Source: Planctomycetaceae bacterium
Lineage (GTDB): Bacteria; Planctomycetota; Planctomycetia; Pirellulales; Thermoguttaceae
Length of the DNA stretch: 15,704 nucleotides
Assembly (NCBI GenBank): GCA_031259095.1
Contig: JAIRLW010000009.1
Span: 1 to 15,704 of the forward strand
Direction: 5' to 3'
Shown: positions 1 to 5,899 of the stretch, in pieces
Layout: each line of letters starts with the position of its first letter
Position numbering within the stretch: the stretch's first letter is position 1
Notes under the pieces: generated by a model
What the model saw: only the letters and a program-made list of their open reading frames with translations
Told to the model about the DNA's origin: nothing
The model's database searches: none
Program-made: the position numbers and the translations under genes

Positions 1-222
1 GGCTACTTCGCCGAAACGATTACTCAATTCGCCAATCGCTTTACTCAGTTTATTAACTTCCTTGTTGGTCTCCTGGATTTCTCGATGAGTCTTTTGGACT
101 TCAAGATTCGTCTTTTGGATTTCTTTGGCGGTTTCCTGAAACTTCTTATCGGTTTCCTGAAACATTGCCCAGACTTTTTCGAATGTTAAATCGGGTGTGT
201 AAGGAATGGGAGTATCTGACAT
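1..222 (-). CDS. N-terminus of coiled-coil protein (partial, runs off left edge)
   Basis: The first 74 residues of a minus-strand gene are present; the rest lies outside the window. It starts MSDTPIPYTPDLTFEKVWAMF and then runs into a heptad-like series (FQETDKK, FQETAKE, IQKTNLE, VQKTHRE, IQETNKE, VNKLSKA), which is a clear amphipathic coiled coil. The ATG start is supported by a Shine-Dalgarno AAGGAG (complement of 231-236), 8 nt upstream. N-termini of this kind, with repeated xQET/xQKT heptads, occur in DUF3782-type proteins, in which the coil precedes a PD-(D/E)XK nuclease-like domain. That assignment comes from the general look only, because the diagnostic C-terminal part is not visible. 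Confidence 0.75.
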   Translation of the reverse strand, partial: MSDTPIPYTPDLTFEKVWAMFQETDKKFQETAKEIQKTNLEVQKTHREIQETNKEVNKLSKAIGELSNRFGEVA

Positions 223-567
223 GATAATTTCTCCTTAAAAGTATTTTAAAAAATTGTAATAATTCAGTAACGATCTTATTGTATCATCAGGTAAATAATC
301 CTAAGGTCGCAACAGTTGGGTTTATGGTTGGTGTTGTACACGCTTGGTTTTTAATTTTCGTCTGCAAGAGTAAGCCGGTTATCGCTAATCGACCTTTTGA
401 TTTCCATTCGTAAACAAATTTACGAAATTATTCTACTGAATAGTTGCGGACTTTTGCAACGTTGAATTTCAAGATATATTGAAATTGATTAAAATTTAAT
501 CATAAATTCTTTTAATACAATTTGTTATAAACTTTGCAAAAGTCTGATTTTCGAGTTAATTTTATTC
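223..567. other. Intergenic spacer, no gene recognised
   Basis: This 345-bp AT-rich spacer lies between two minus-strand genes. I see no credible ORF and no tRNA-like cloverleaf. It holds a short perfect hairpin at 407-426 and an 11-bp inverted repeat (GACTTTTGCAA at 449-459, complement at 534-544, 74 bp apart). A promoter for the gene ending at 222 should lie on the minus strand near 236-300, but no convincing -35/-10 pair is visible. Confidence 0.6.
407..426. repeat. Short perfect hairpin, 8-bp stem
   Basis: TTCGTAAA at 407-414 and TTTACGAA at 419-426 are exact complements around a CAAA loop. It lies downstream of the minus-strand DoxX-like gene. No T-run follows on either strand, so it is not a canonical intrinsic terminator. 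Confidence 0.5.
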
Positions 568-1593
568 TTATTCAGAGTAAAGCGGGCAGAATTTTTTTAC
601 GAGATGTTTTCCTCCGTAATGCCACAGAAAATAATCGAGTCCAGCCCAACGCCCCGCTGGAATGGAAGCGAGCAACAACATTGCGAGGAGTTCAACGCCG
701 TCTTTGCTGACAAACATAAAATTTCCGACAGCGGTTGGCAATGGCGGATAAACGCCCGGGACGGGATAGGTTGTCAAAATGACATTGACAAGAAAAACGG
801 CTCCGCCCAGACATGCCAAACGGTTACAGATTCCGAGAATCATACACAATCCGATTGCCGAAAGACCATACATTACCGCGAGATCCATTGCTCTCATTTG
901 GCTTTGTACACACGGATTGGGAAAATATTTTAGATAACCGCGTTCCGGATCGGTGATAATTTTTCCGCTTTCACCAGCGAGTTGCGGTGAAACGATCCGA
1001 GCGAGATCGGATTGCAAACCGTTGCTCATACCGTCGAGCATGTTAATCCAAGTTCCCGCTTCACCCCGATATTTCATCATTGCGTCCCATCGGCGTTTTT
1101 GTTCGAACGCGGTATTATTTTGAAGAGTATTCTTTGTTTCTTCGTAACGTTCTTTACTTTCTTTGAAGGCTTTAACATCTTTTTCGACGTCGGCTGCGCC
1201 GTCGCGAAGAGATTCGAGATAACGGTTAAAAACGAGATGGGCGTCTTTTTTTTGTTTTTCGTCGAGCGTATGTTTTTCGAGGAAATGGTTAAAAAATTTG
1301 TTCCACGCATTTTCGTAGGCGACGAAAGTTTTATGTTCTTTCCCTTTGTCGTCTTTAACTGCTCCGATTTCGAGCCGTTGCACCCCGTCCAGATCGGGCA
1401 ACATTTCATAGTACAATTCTGCTGTAGGTCCTTTGGCAACACCAAGAAAACCTTTTGCGGAAAAACCTTCGGCGGGGTCGAATTTGTGCAATCCTTCATA
1501 GAAGAAATGCCAACCGATGGCGATTCGAAGGAGAACAATCAACACGATAGCAGTGAAACCGAAACGAAAGGGGAATGATTTAATGGTACTCAA
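568..1593 (-). CDS. DoxX-like inner-membrane protein with long soluble insert
   Basis: A 341-residue integral membrane protein. A first membrane segment at about residues 13-32 carries the DoxX-type motif LLRIAIGWHFFYEGLHKF. Three further hydrophobic segments lie at about 234-254, 257-276 and 297-313, near the family-typical region MILGICNRLACLGGAVFL. Between them, residues of about 60-230 form a charged, helical, partly coiled-coil insert (for example VEKDVKAFKESKERYEETKN) that should sit outside the membrane. Canonical DoxX proteins are four-helix proteins of roughly 130-170 residues, so this one is about twice that length because of the insert. The start is TTG, chosen because GAGGAG lies 6 nt upstream. 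Its biochemical role is unknown; DoxX relatives have been linked to redox and sulfur metabolism, and nothing here narrows that down. Confidence 0.8.
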   Translation of the reverse strand: MSTIKSFPFRFGFTAIVLIVLLRIAIGWHFFYEGLHKFDPAEGFSAKGFLGVAKGPTAELYYEMLPDLDGVQRLEIGAVKDDKGKEHKTFVAYENAWNKFFNHFLEKHTLDEKQKKDAHLVFNRYLESLRDGAADVEKDVKAFKESKERYEETKNTLQNNTAFEQKRRWDAMMKYRGEAGTWINMLDGMSNGLQSDLARIVSPQLAGESGKIITDPERGYLKYFPNPCVQSQMRAMDLAVMYGLSAIGLCMILGICNRLACLGGAVFLVNVILTTYPVPGVYPPLPTAVGNFMFVSKDGVELLAMLLLASIPAGRWAGLDYFLWHYGGKHLVKKFCPLYSE

Positions 1594-1599
1594 GGGAAA

Positions 1600-1605
1600 C
1601 TCCTC
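1600..1605 (-). promoter_or_regulatory. Shine-Dalgarno GAGGAG fixing a TTG start
   Basis: On the minus strand GAGGAG is followed by 6 nt and then TTG at 1593-1591. No ATG in this frame lies nearby with a comparable site, so this decides the start of the DoxX-like gene. Confidence 0.7.
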
Positions 1606-1748
1606 AACAAAAAACGTGAAAGACTGTTTTGGAAGTCAAAGTTGATTTCCAAGATAATTTTAACGCGGAAATCTTATTGTACTAAGTTCCTGCAAAATAA
1701 AAAGACGGGGAAACAACGTTTTTGTCAAAATTTTCCCTAAGGATTTTG

Positions 1749-1910
1749 TTAGGGTGTGTTGACACTATTCGCAATTCACCCAATTGCGGAATTTAGGTGA
1801 AAATGGCTCTATTTGAAGTCTTTTAAGTAAAAAATGTTTTTCGAAATCTTTACCAATCATCCCAATTTAACACCTATTTTTACTAATTATGAATGTCAAC
1901 ACGCCCTAGC
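1749..1910. mobile_element. MITE-like element, terminal inverted repeats (pair 1)
   Basis: The left end TTAGGGTGTGTTGACACT begins at 1749. The right end at 1892-1910 reads, in complement, GCTAGGGCGTGTTGACATT. The ends match at about 14 of 17 positions in inverted orientation and bracket about 160 bp with no transposase. The ends could be read as starting with GGG next to a TA dinucleotide, as for TA-targeting IS families. Because the same end occurs twice more at 2081 and 2142, this looks like a non-autonomous derivative of an IS that is not in this window. The IS family is not assigned. Confidence 0.55.
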
Positions 1911-1999
1911 ATCAGTAGTTGTTAAACTGGGTAAAATTTTTCTGATTATCTCCCCCAAAATAGGAAACAATCAGGAATTTCCCATAATGAATTGGAACG

Positions 2000-2066
2000 A
2001 CGAAAATCACGAATGTTCACGAAAACGATTGTTCCAAAGCTTTTCGTGAACATTCGTGATTTTCGT
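2000..2066. repeat. Perfect 26-bp inverted repeat (hairpin) with periodic arms
   Basis: Positions 2000-2025 and 2041-2066 are exact reverse complements around a 15-nt loop, so a transcript in either direction would form a very stable hairpin. Each arm is itself periodic: TTCGTG starts at 2043, 2053 and 2062, and CACGAA/GACGAA starts at 1999, 2008 and 2018, i.e. 9-10 bp spacing. No T-run follows, so it is not a standard terminator. It lies between the two MITE-like pairs. Confidence 0.8.
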
Positions 2067-2080
2067 GGTAAAAATAAAGA

Positions 2081-2142
2081 TTAGGGTGCGTTGACGCTAA
2101 TATCATTGTTTTTTTGCGAAATGAGTGTCAACACGCCCTAGA
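2081..2142. mobile_element. Short MITE-like element, same ends as pair 1 (pair 2)
   Basis: The left end TTAGGGTGCGTTGACGCT begins at 2081. The right end at 2124-2142 reads, in complement, TCTAGGGCGTGTTGACACT. The ends share the consensus TAGGGYGYGTTGACRCT with the element at 1749-1910 but enclose only about 25 bp, so this copy is nearly all terminal repeat. It is either a miniature element or a deletion derivative. Confidence 0.55.
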
Positions 2143-2294
2143 TTAACTGATACTTTTGAACATTTGTTTTTCATCTTTTTTAAAATGTTGATCAATCCGA
2201 TTTTGGTTTCATGGTTATTTTTGCCGATAAAAACATATATGTATTCTGGTTGTAACAGCAGAAATAAATTTTTCAGCCGGACAAAAAGTTTTCC

Positions 2295-2326
2295 TTGACA
2301 ACCTATTTTAACACGGTAAAATAGGT
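2295..2326 (+). promoter_or_regulatory. Promoter with operator-like palindrome
   Basis: A consensus -35 TTGACA (2295-2300) is followed after 16 bp by TAAAAT (2317-2322). Starting directly after the -35, ACCTATTTTA (2301-2310) and TAAAATAGGT (2317-2326) form a perfect 10-bp inverted repeat with a 6-bp centre. The palindrome fills the spacer and covers the -10, where a repressor would block polymerase. The start codon of the next gene lies about 100 bp downstream. The promoter is well supported by sequence; repressor binding is inferred. Confidence 0.55.
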
Positions 2327-2423
2327 AAACTTTATCTGATCTGATTAGGTTGTTTTTGATTTCCTGTTTGGTGTTGTTAACCTGTAAGTATTAAGTATAA
2401 ATTTTTCGGGAGTTTTTAGAACG

Positions 2424-4061
2424 ATGAAAACAAATCCTTTGCAAGTTGCGGTTATTTTATTGCTGGTTTTAACGCTTGGCTTGGCTATTACGATTGGGTT
2501 TATGCATAAAGGCAATGATAAACGGGTTGCCGAAACCAAAAACGCTAAAGAACAAGCGGAAAAAGCAGAAAAAGAAAAACGTGAACTCACTCAGCAGTTG
2601 ATAACAATCAAAGGCTTGATTGGTCACGAACCGGAATCCGATCTCAATACAATTCAAAACGCTCATCAGGATTGTATGGAAAAAAACAAAATCGCCAACG
2701 ACGCTTCACGGAATTATCTTTTTGTATTGCAGACATTAGGAGCGGAACTGGATCAGAAAATCAAAGAACATGAAACTCTGAATGAAAAATATTCGAAGTT
2801 ACAGGCGGATTATAAAAATCTGGAACTATTAAACGAAACGGTTAAAGAAGATATTAAAAAGGCAAAAGAGGACGCGGAAGCAAATTTGAAAAATGAACAA
2901 AAAAGATTTTCGGAAACGATTGCCAAGCAGAAAGAAGAAACCGATGTGATTCTTGCAAAAAAAATTGAGGATGAAAATAAAGCGCAGGAACAAATTAAAA
3001 CGGCGTTGACGAAAGCAGAAAACGCCGAAGCGGAAGCAAAACAAAGTCAGTCAAAAAATAATGAGTTAGTGAATGTGCTTGAGGATTTGCGGCGGACAAA
3101 TTTTGACCGTCCTAATGGGAAAATTATTTCTGTGAGTCAGCAATCCGGTTCGGTGTTTGTCAATCTCGGCAGTGAAGACGGATTGATGACCCGAATGACG
3201 TTTAGCGTGTATTCTCCATCGATTACCGGAATTTCTTTCGGCAACAACGACCCGGAACATGAAGCGGTGATCTGTGAGGTTTGTAAACGGGAACGATCTC
3301 TTAATGCCAGTAAAGCCAGTATTGAAATTATTCGGATTCTTGGTCCTCACAAGGCGGAAGGGCGTATTCTTGACGATGTTCTGACGGATCCGATTGTGGC
3401 GGGCGACGTGATTTACACTCCGATTTGGAAACCGGGTCAAAAACAACATTTTGCATTGGCTTCGGGCATGAGAATTTCCGGTACCGGACGGCGCGACAAC
3501 GATCCGCGACAAAGTGATTTGACTGAAATTGTTCGTTTAATTCGTGCGAATGGCGGTGAAATTGACAGTTATATCAGCGACGGCGATGACGAACATCCGC
3601 GCGGTGAAATTGTTGGAGAAATTACACGCGATACGACTTTTATTGTTCTTGGCGATTTGAATGACGAAGACAATCAAGATCAAACCATGATGGAATCGCA
3701 AGTCAAAATGTTGAAAACCGCTGAACAGTATGCGGTGAAAAAAATCAATTTGCGGGAATTGCTTTCACGAATGGGTTGGAAAAATGTTACGCCGGTTCGC
3801 GGTTTCGGCAACACGGCTGTCGAAAGTGATTTGGCAATTGTTCCCACCGGCGAACACCGCGATTCAACAGGAATTGTTTCACCGATTTATCAAAAACGGA
3901 ATGACGCTGCAAGAGTTTCTATTACTGACCGGACAAGCCGTCCGTCAACGGGAATTGTTTCCGGTTTGTATTCCAATGCTCCGCCAGTCCGTTCCACCGG
4001 TCAGACCAGTGAATTGTTCAAACCGCGAAAACCCGCCGCTTCACAAAACGAACTAAAATAA
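2424..4061 (+). CDS. Membrane-anchored coiled-coil protein with BRCT-like region
   Basis: A 545-residue protein of unknown function. It has one N-terminal membrane segment (about 7-28, VAVILLLVLTLGLAITIGFM), then a long Lys/Glu-rich coiled coil (about 30-222). A beta-rich segment (about 231-335, GKIISVSQQSGSVFVNLGS followed by DGLMTRMTFSVYS) resembles small beta-barrels of cell-envelope proteins. A region at about 342-455 resembles BRCT domains, with a hydrophobic strand, ARS-like GTGRR, LTEIVRLIRANGGEI and TTFIVLGD. The C-terminal tail is low-complexity and repeats STGIVSxxY twice (481-489, 508-516). The rest should face the periplasm or cytoplasm depending on topology, which I cannot decide. 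The ATG is preceded by GGGAG (2408-2412), 11 nt upstream. Similar TM-coil-BRCT-like architectures occur in planctomycetes, but I know no assigned role. Confidence 0.8.
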   Translation: MKTNPLQVAVILLLVLTLGLAITIGFMHKGNDKRVAETKNAKEQAEKAEKEKRELTQQLITIKGLIGHEPESDLNTIQNAHQDCMEKNKIANDASRNYLFVLQTLGAELDQKIKEHETLNEKYSKLQADYKNLELLNETVKEDIKKAKEDAEANLKNEQKRFSETIAKQKEETDVILAKKIEDENKAQEQIKTALTKAENAEAEAKQSQSKNNELVNVLEDLRRTNFDRPNGKIISVSQQSGSVFVNLGSEDGLMTRMTFSVYSPSITGISFGNNDPEHEAVICEVCKRERSLNASKASIEIIRILGPHKAEGRILDDVLTDPIVAGDVIYTPIWKPGQKQHFALASGMRISGTGRRDNDPRQSDLTEIVRLIRANGGEIDSYISDGDDEHPRGEIVGEITRDTTFIVLGDLNDEDNQDQTMMESQVKMLKTAEQYAVKKINLRELLSRMGWKNVTPVRGFGNTAVESDLAIVPTGEHRDSTGIVSPIYQKRNDAARVSITDRTSRPSTGIVSGLYSNAPPVRSTGQTSELFKPRKPAASQNELK

Positions 4062-4066
4062 TTAGA

Positions 4067-4240
4067 GGAAATCTCTAAGAATTGTCTAATCACAGAATTA
4101 TTTACAGAATTATTTGTCCCAATTGTCCTTAATGTCCCTTATGTCCCTAAAATTGAAATTCAGGGACGATAGAGACAAAAGGGACGATAAGGACAGGAGT
4201 TAAATCAAATTTGTTTTTGGTAAATATTTTCAGAGATTCC
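4067..4240. mobile_element. 9-bp-periodic palindromic element, copy 1 (both ends)
   Basis: The left arm has GTCC at 4116, 4125, 4134 and 4143, an exact 9-bp period. The right arm has GGAC/AGAC at 4164, 4173, 4182 and 4191, again exactly 9 bp. The arms are complementary around a loop of about 16 nt. The left end GGAAATCTCTAAGA begins at 4067, five bases after the stop of the upstream gene. The right end TTTTCAGAGATTCC ends at 4240 and is its inverted counterpart. The flank also carries AATCACAGAATTATTTGTCC, which recurs in copy 5. It is most likely a non-autonomous mobile or REP-like element. Confidence 0.7.
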
Positions 4241-4290
4241 TTTGAGACAATTACAAGTCATTGCCAATATTTATTACGGCATTCTTGTTT

Positions 4291-5082
4291 ATGAACGGTG
4301 AAATTGATTGGAAAGACGGAAAAAAACGTCGTTTTAAGTTATTGGCGTGTGAAATTTTGTTTCGGGAAATTTGTTCGCTTGTTGCTGTTGCGCACAATAG
4401 AATCGATGTTGAATTTTTGCCGAAGGGACTTCACGACATCGGACGTCAAGGGATGTTCAGCCGGTTGTCCGAAAAATTCAGCACGGTGGACGAAACAGAG
4501 TACGACGCAATTTTACTAGGTTATGCGTTATGCAGCGGCGGGATTGTCGGGCTGAGTGCGAAAACAATTCCAATTGTTGTTCCGCGTGCTCACGATTGTA
4601 TTACGTTGTTTCTCGGCAACCGCCAACGGTATCACGATTATTTCTTTGCCAATAGCGGAACTTATTTCAAAACAACCGGTTGGATTGAACGCGGAGCCGA
4701 TCTTGGGCAGGGAATACCTGATGAGGTTGCGGAAAAACTCGGACTGGGAATGTCGTTTCAAAAAATGGTGGAACGTTACGGAGAAGACAACGCCTGTTAT
4801 CTCCGCGATCAACTTTCCCAAATGCGTTTTTATACGAAATTGGCGTTTATTGAAACTGGTATAGAGCCGGACGATTTTTTTGAACAACATACCATCAAAC
4901 TTGCCAAAGAACGTCAGTGGGAATTTGAAAAATTACATGGCGATTTAACCTTACTTCGCCGTCTGCTAAACGGTGCATGGGACGACGAAGATTTTTTAAT
5001 TGTTCCGCCGGGACACCAAATTGAATTTTCCTACGACGACAATATCATACAATTGGGAACTGCTAAAAATACTTTTTCCTAA
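4291..5082 (+). CDS. DUF1638 family protein
   Basis: A 263-residue soluble protein matching the DUF1638 family by its signature blocks: FKLLACEILFREIC (15-28), ILLGYALCSGGIVGLSA (74-90), VVPRAHDCITLFLGNRQRY (97-114) and SGTYFKTTGWIE (122-133). Conserved Cys20, His48, Cys81, His101 and Cys103 could bind a metal, but this is an inference. Family members in methanogens and some bacteria are often found near corrinoid/methyltransferase genes; no such partner is visible here. The frame is open upstream to a TTG at 4261, which would add ten hydrophobic residues. I prefer the ATG at 4291 because the family's first block follows soon after, but neither start has a Shine-Dalgarno. The last codons (from about 5055) fall inside the left end of repeat copy 2. 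Confidence 0.85.
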   Translation: MNGEIDWKDGKKRRFKLLACEILFREICSLVAVAHNRIDVEFLPKGLHDIGRQGMFSRLSEKFSTVDETEYDAILLGYALCSGGIVGLSAKTIPIVVPRAHDCITLFLGNRQRYHDYFFANSGTYFKTTGWIERGADLGQGIPDEVAEKLGLGMSFQKMVERYGEDNACYLRDQLSQMRFYTKLAFIETGIEPDDFFEQHTIKLAKERQWEFEKLHGDLTLLRRLLNGAWDDEDFLIVPPGHQIEFSYDDNIIQLGTAKNTFS

Positions 5083-5207
5083 ACTATCCCTATTGTCCCT
5101 AAAGTCGCTGTTGTCCCTTATCTTCAATTTTAGGGACAAAAAGGACTTTAGGGACAAATTGGGACAAATAATTTTTGTGATTAAAAAGATAAATTTTTAG
5201 AGATTCC
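5056..5207. mobile_element. 9-bp-periodic palindromic element, copy 2 (both ends)
   Basis: Left-arm units start at 5086, 5095, 5104 and 5113 (9-bp period). Right-arm GGAC starts at 5134, 5143, 5152 and 5162 (9, 9, 10). The left end GGAACTGCTAAAAATA (5056-5071) matches the GGAATCTCTAAAAATA end of copy 4 and lies within the DUF1638 coding sequence, through its stop. The right end TTTTTAGAGATTCC (5194-5207) is the inverted counterpart. The right flank, read in complement, TTTTTAATCACAAAAATTAT, matches the left flank of copy 5. Confidence 0.7.
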
Positions 5208-5227
5208 CGATGGTTACGTTTTTTTTG

Positions 5228-5263
5228 AAAGATTATTTAAAAGATTATTTAAAAGATTATTTT
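5228..5263 (+). repeat. 12-bp tandem repeat in the leader of the small gene
   Basis: AAAGATTATTTA occurs at 5228-5239 and 5240-5251, followed by a nearly complete third unit at 5252-5262, ending one base before the ATG at 5265. The tract occupies the place where a ribosome-binding site would be, and no Shine-Dalgarno is visible. Confidence 0.7.
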
Positions 5264-5264
5264 G

Positions 5265-5519
5265 ATGAGTTTATTAGGCTTATTGGGACCGCGGGTTGGT
5301 CATAAACCGCTTTTCGACGATTTATGTCAATATCATAAACTTGATAAGAAAACAAAATTATTATTGAACCATGTGATTCAGAAATATCAGTTATCACAAC
5401 CGGTTGAGATTTTTATTGATTCCGCCATACTTGAGCGTGCGCTCAATGATGAGGAATTTACCGAATCGGCAGACGAGTTACGGCAATTGCTCAAAACATG
5501 GTTCGAAATTCGTTTATAG
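5265..5519 (+). CDS. Small protein of unknown function (84 aa)
   Basis: I do not recognise this protein. It starts MSLLGLLGPRVGHKPLFDDL and continues as a mostly helical, acidic chain (LDKKTKLLLNHVIQKYQL, then AILERALNDEEFTESADELR) with no membrane segment or Cys/His cluster. The ATG at 5265 is preferred to a TTG immediately before it. It follows the DUF1638 gene on the same strand, separated by repeat copy 2 and by the 12-bp tandem repeat. Its balanced composition and its location make it likely to be real. Confidence 0.6.
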   Translation: MSLLGLLGPRVGHKPLFDDLCQYHKLDKKTKLLLNHVIQKYQLSQPVEIFIDSAILERALNDEEFTESADELRQLLKTWFEIRL

Positions 5520-5605
5520 TTTCTATACCGCAGGCACTTTAAAAAATAGATATTGCCGGGATTTGACGGCTATTTTATACTGACGATCACGAGGTCAACT
5601 TATGA

Positions 5606-5818
5606 ATGCCTATCACTTATCACAAGCCGAAACATGTTCCCGGAAAATATGATTACGGATTTTACGAATTCAGTGAATGCTCAATCGGTCTTACGATTGT
5701 TACAAAAGATATTAAAATTTTATCGAAAAGTTTTCCGGCTTTCAAGAATTATGCCGAAACTTTTTTCGTTGTCAAAAAAAATAGACACGGAGAACTTGCG
5801 CACACTCGTCACCGATAA
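5606..5818 (+). CDS. Possible small protein (70 aa), unknown function
   Basis: An open frame with natural-looking composition (MPITYHKPKHVPGKYDYGFY, then ECSIGLTIVTKDIKIL) and a preference for AAA, GAA and GAT codons like its neighbours. The ATG follows an in-frame TGA and lies 11 nt after GAGG (5591-5594). It ends before the hairpin at 5865-5884, as a last gene in a transcript would. An overlapping longer frame (5553-5903) runs through that hairpin and looks less natural. I recognise no family, and it could be a decayed remnant. Confidence 0.35.
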   Translation: MPITYHKPKHVPGKYDYGFYEFSECSIGLTIVTKDIKILSKSFPAFKNYAETFFVVKKNRHGELAHTRHR

Positions 5819-5864
5819 CTTTCATCTCGTCAAAAAAAACGTTATTAAGGCAAAAGGTCGCCTA

Positions 5865-5891
5865 CCTGATATGAAACGATCAGGATTTTTT
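5865..5891 (+). terminator. Candidate intrinsic terminator
   Basis: CCTGAT (5865-5870) and ATCAGG (5879-5884) form a 6-bp stem with an 8-nt loop, followed by ATTTTTTT. It would end rightward transcription of the small genes just before the convergent PilM-like gene. The stem is short, so strength is uncertain. Confidence 0.55.
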
Positions 5892-5899
5892 TCTGTGAC

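Larger units (their letters stand above)
1594..2423. other. Repeat-rich 830-bp spacer between divergent genes
   Basis: The spacer separates the leftward DoxX-like gene from the rightward coiled-coil gene. It contains two inverted-repeat pairs sharing one terminal motif (1749-1910 and 2081-2142), a long perfect hairpin between them (2000-2066), and the promoter of the rightward gene (about 2295-2326). The short open frame at 1834-2049 runs across the repeat ends and into the hairpin, and is not treated as a gene. Confidence 0.65.

Noticed and set aside
1012..1578. 188-codon open frame on the plus strand
   Set aside because: It is antisense to the DoxX-like gene, whose membrane segments and Shine-Dalgarno are convincing. 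The composition (Phe- and Val-rich) is that of a reverse-strand shadow.
1834..2049. 71-codon open frame in the repeat-rich spacer
   Set aside because: It crosses the right end of a MITE-like pair and most of the perfect hairpin, so its sequence is explained by repeats.
4110..4200. Possible CRISPR array because of regular repeats
   Set aside because: Units are only about 9 bp with no unique spacers and reverse orientation midway. This is a palindrome, not a repeat-spacer array, and no cas gene is present.
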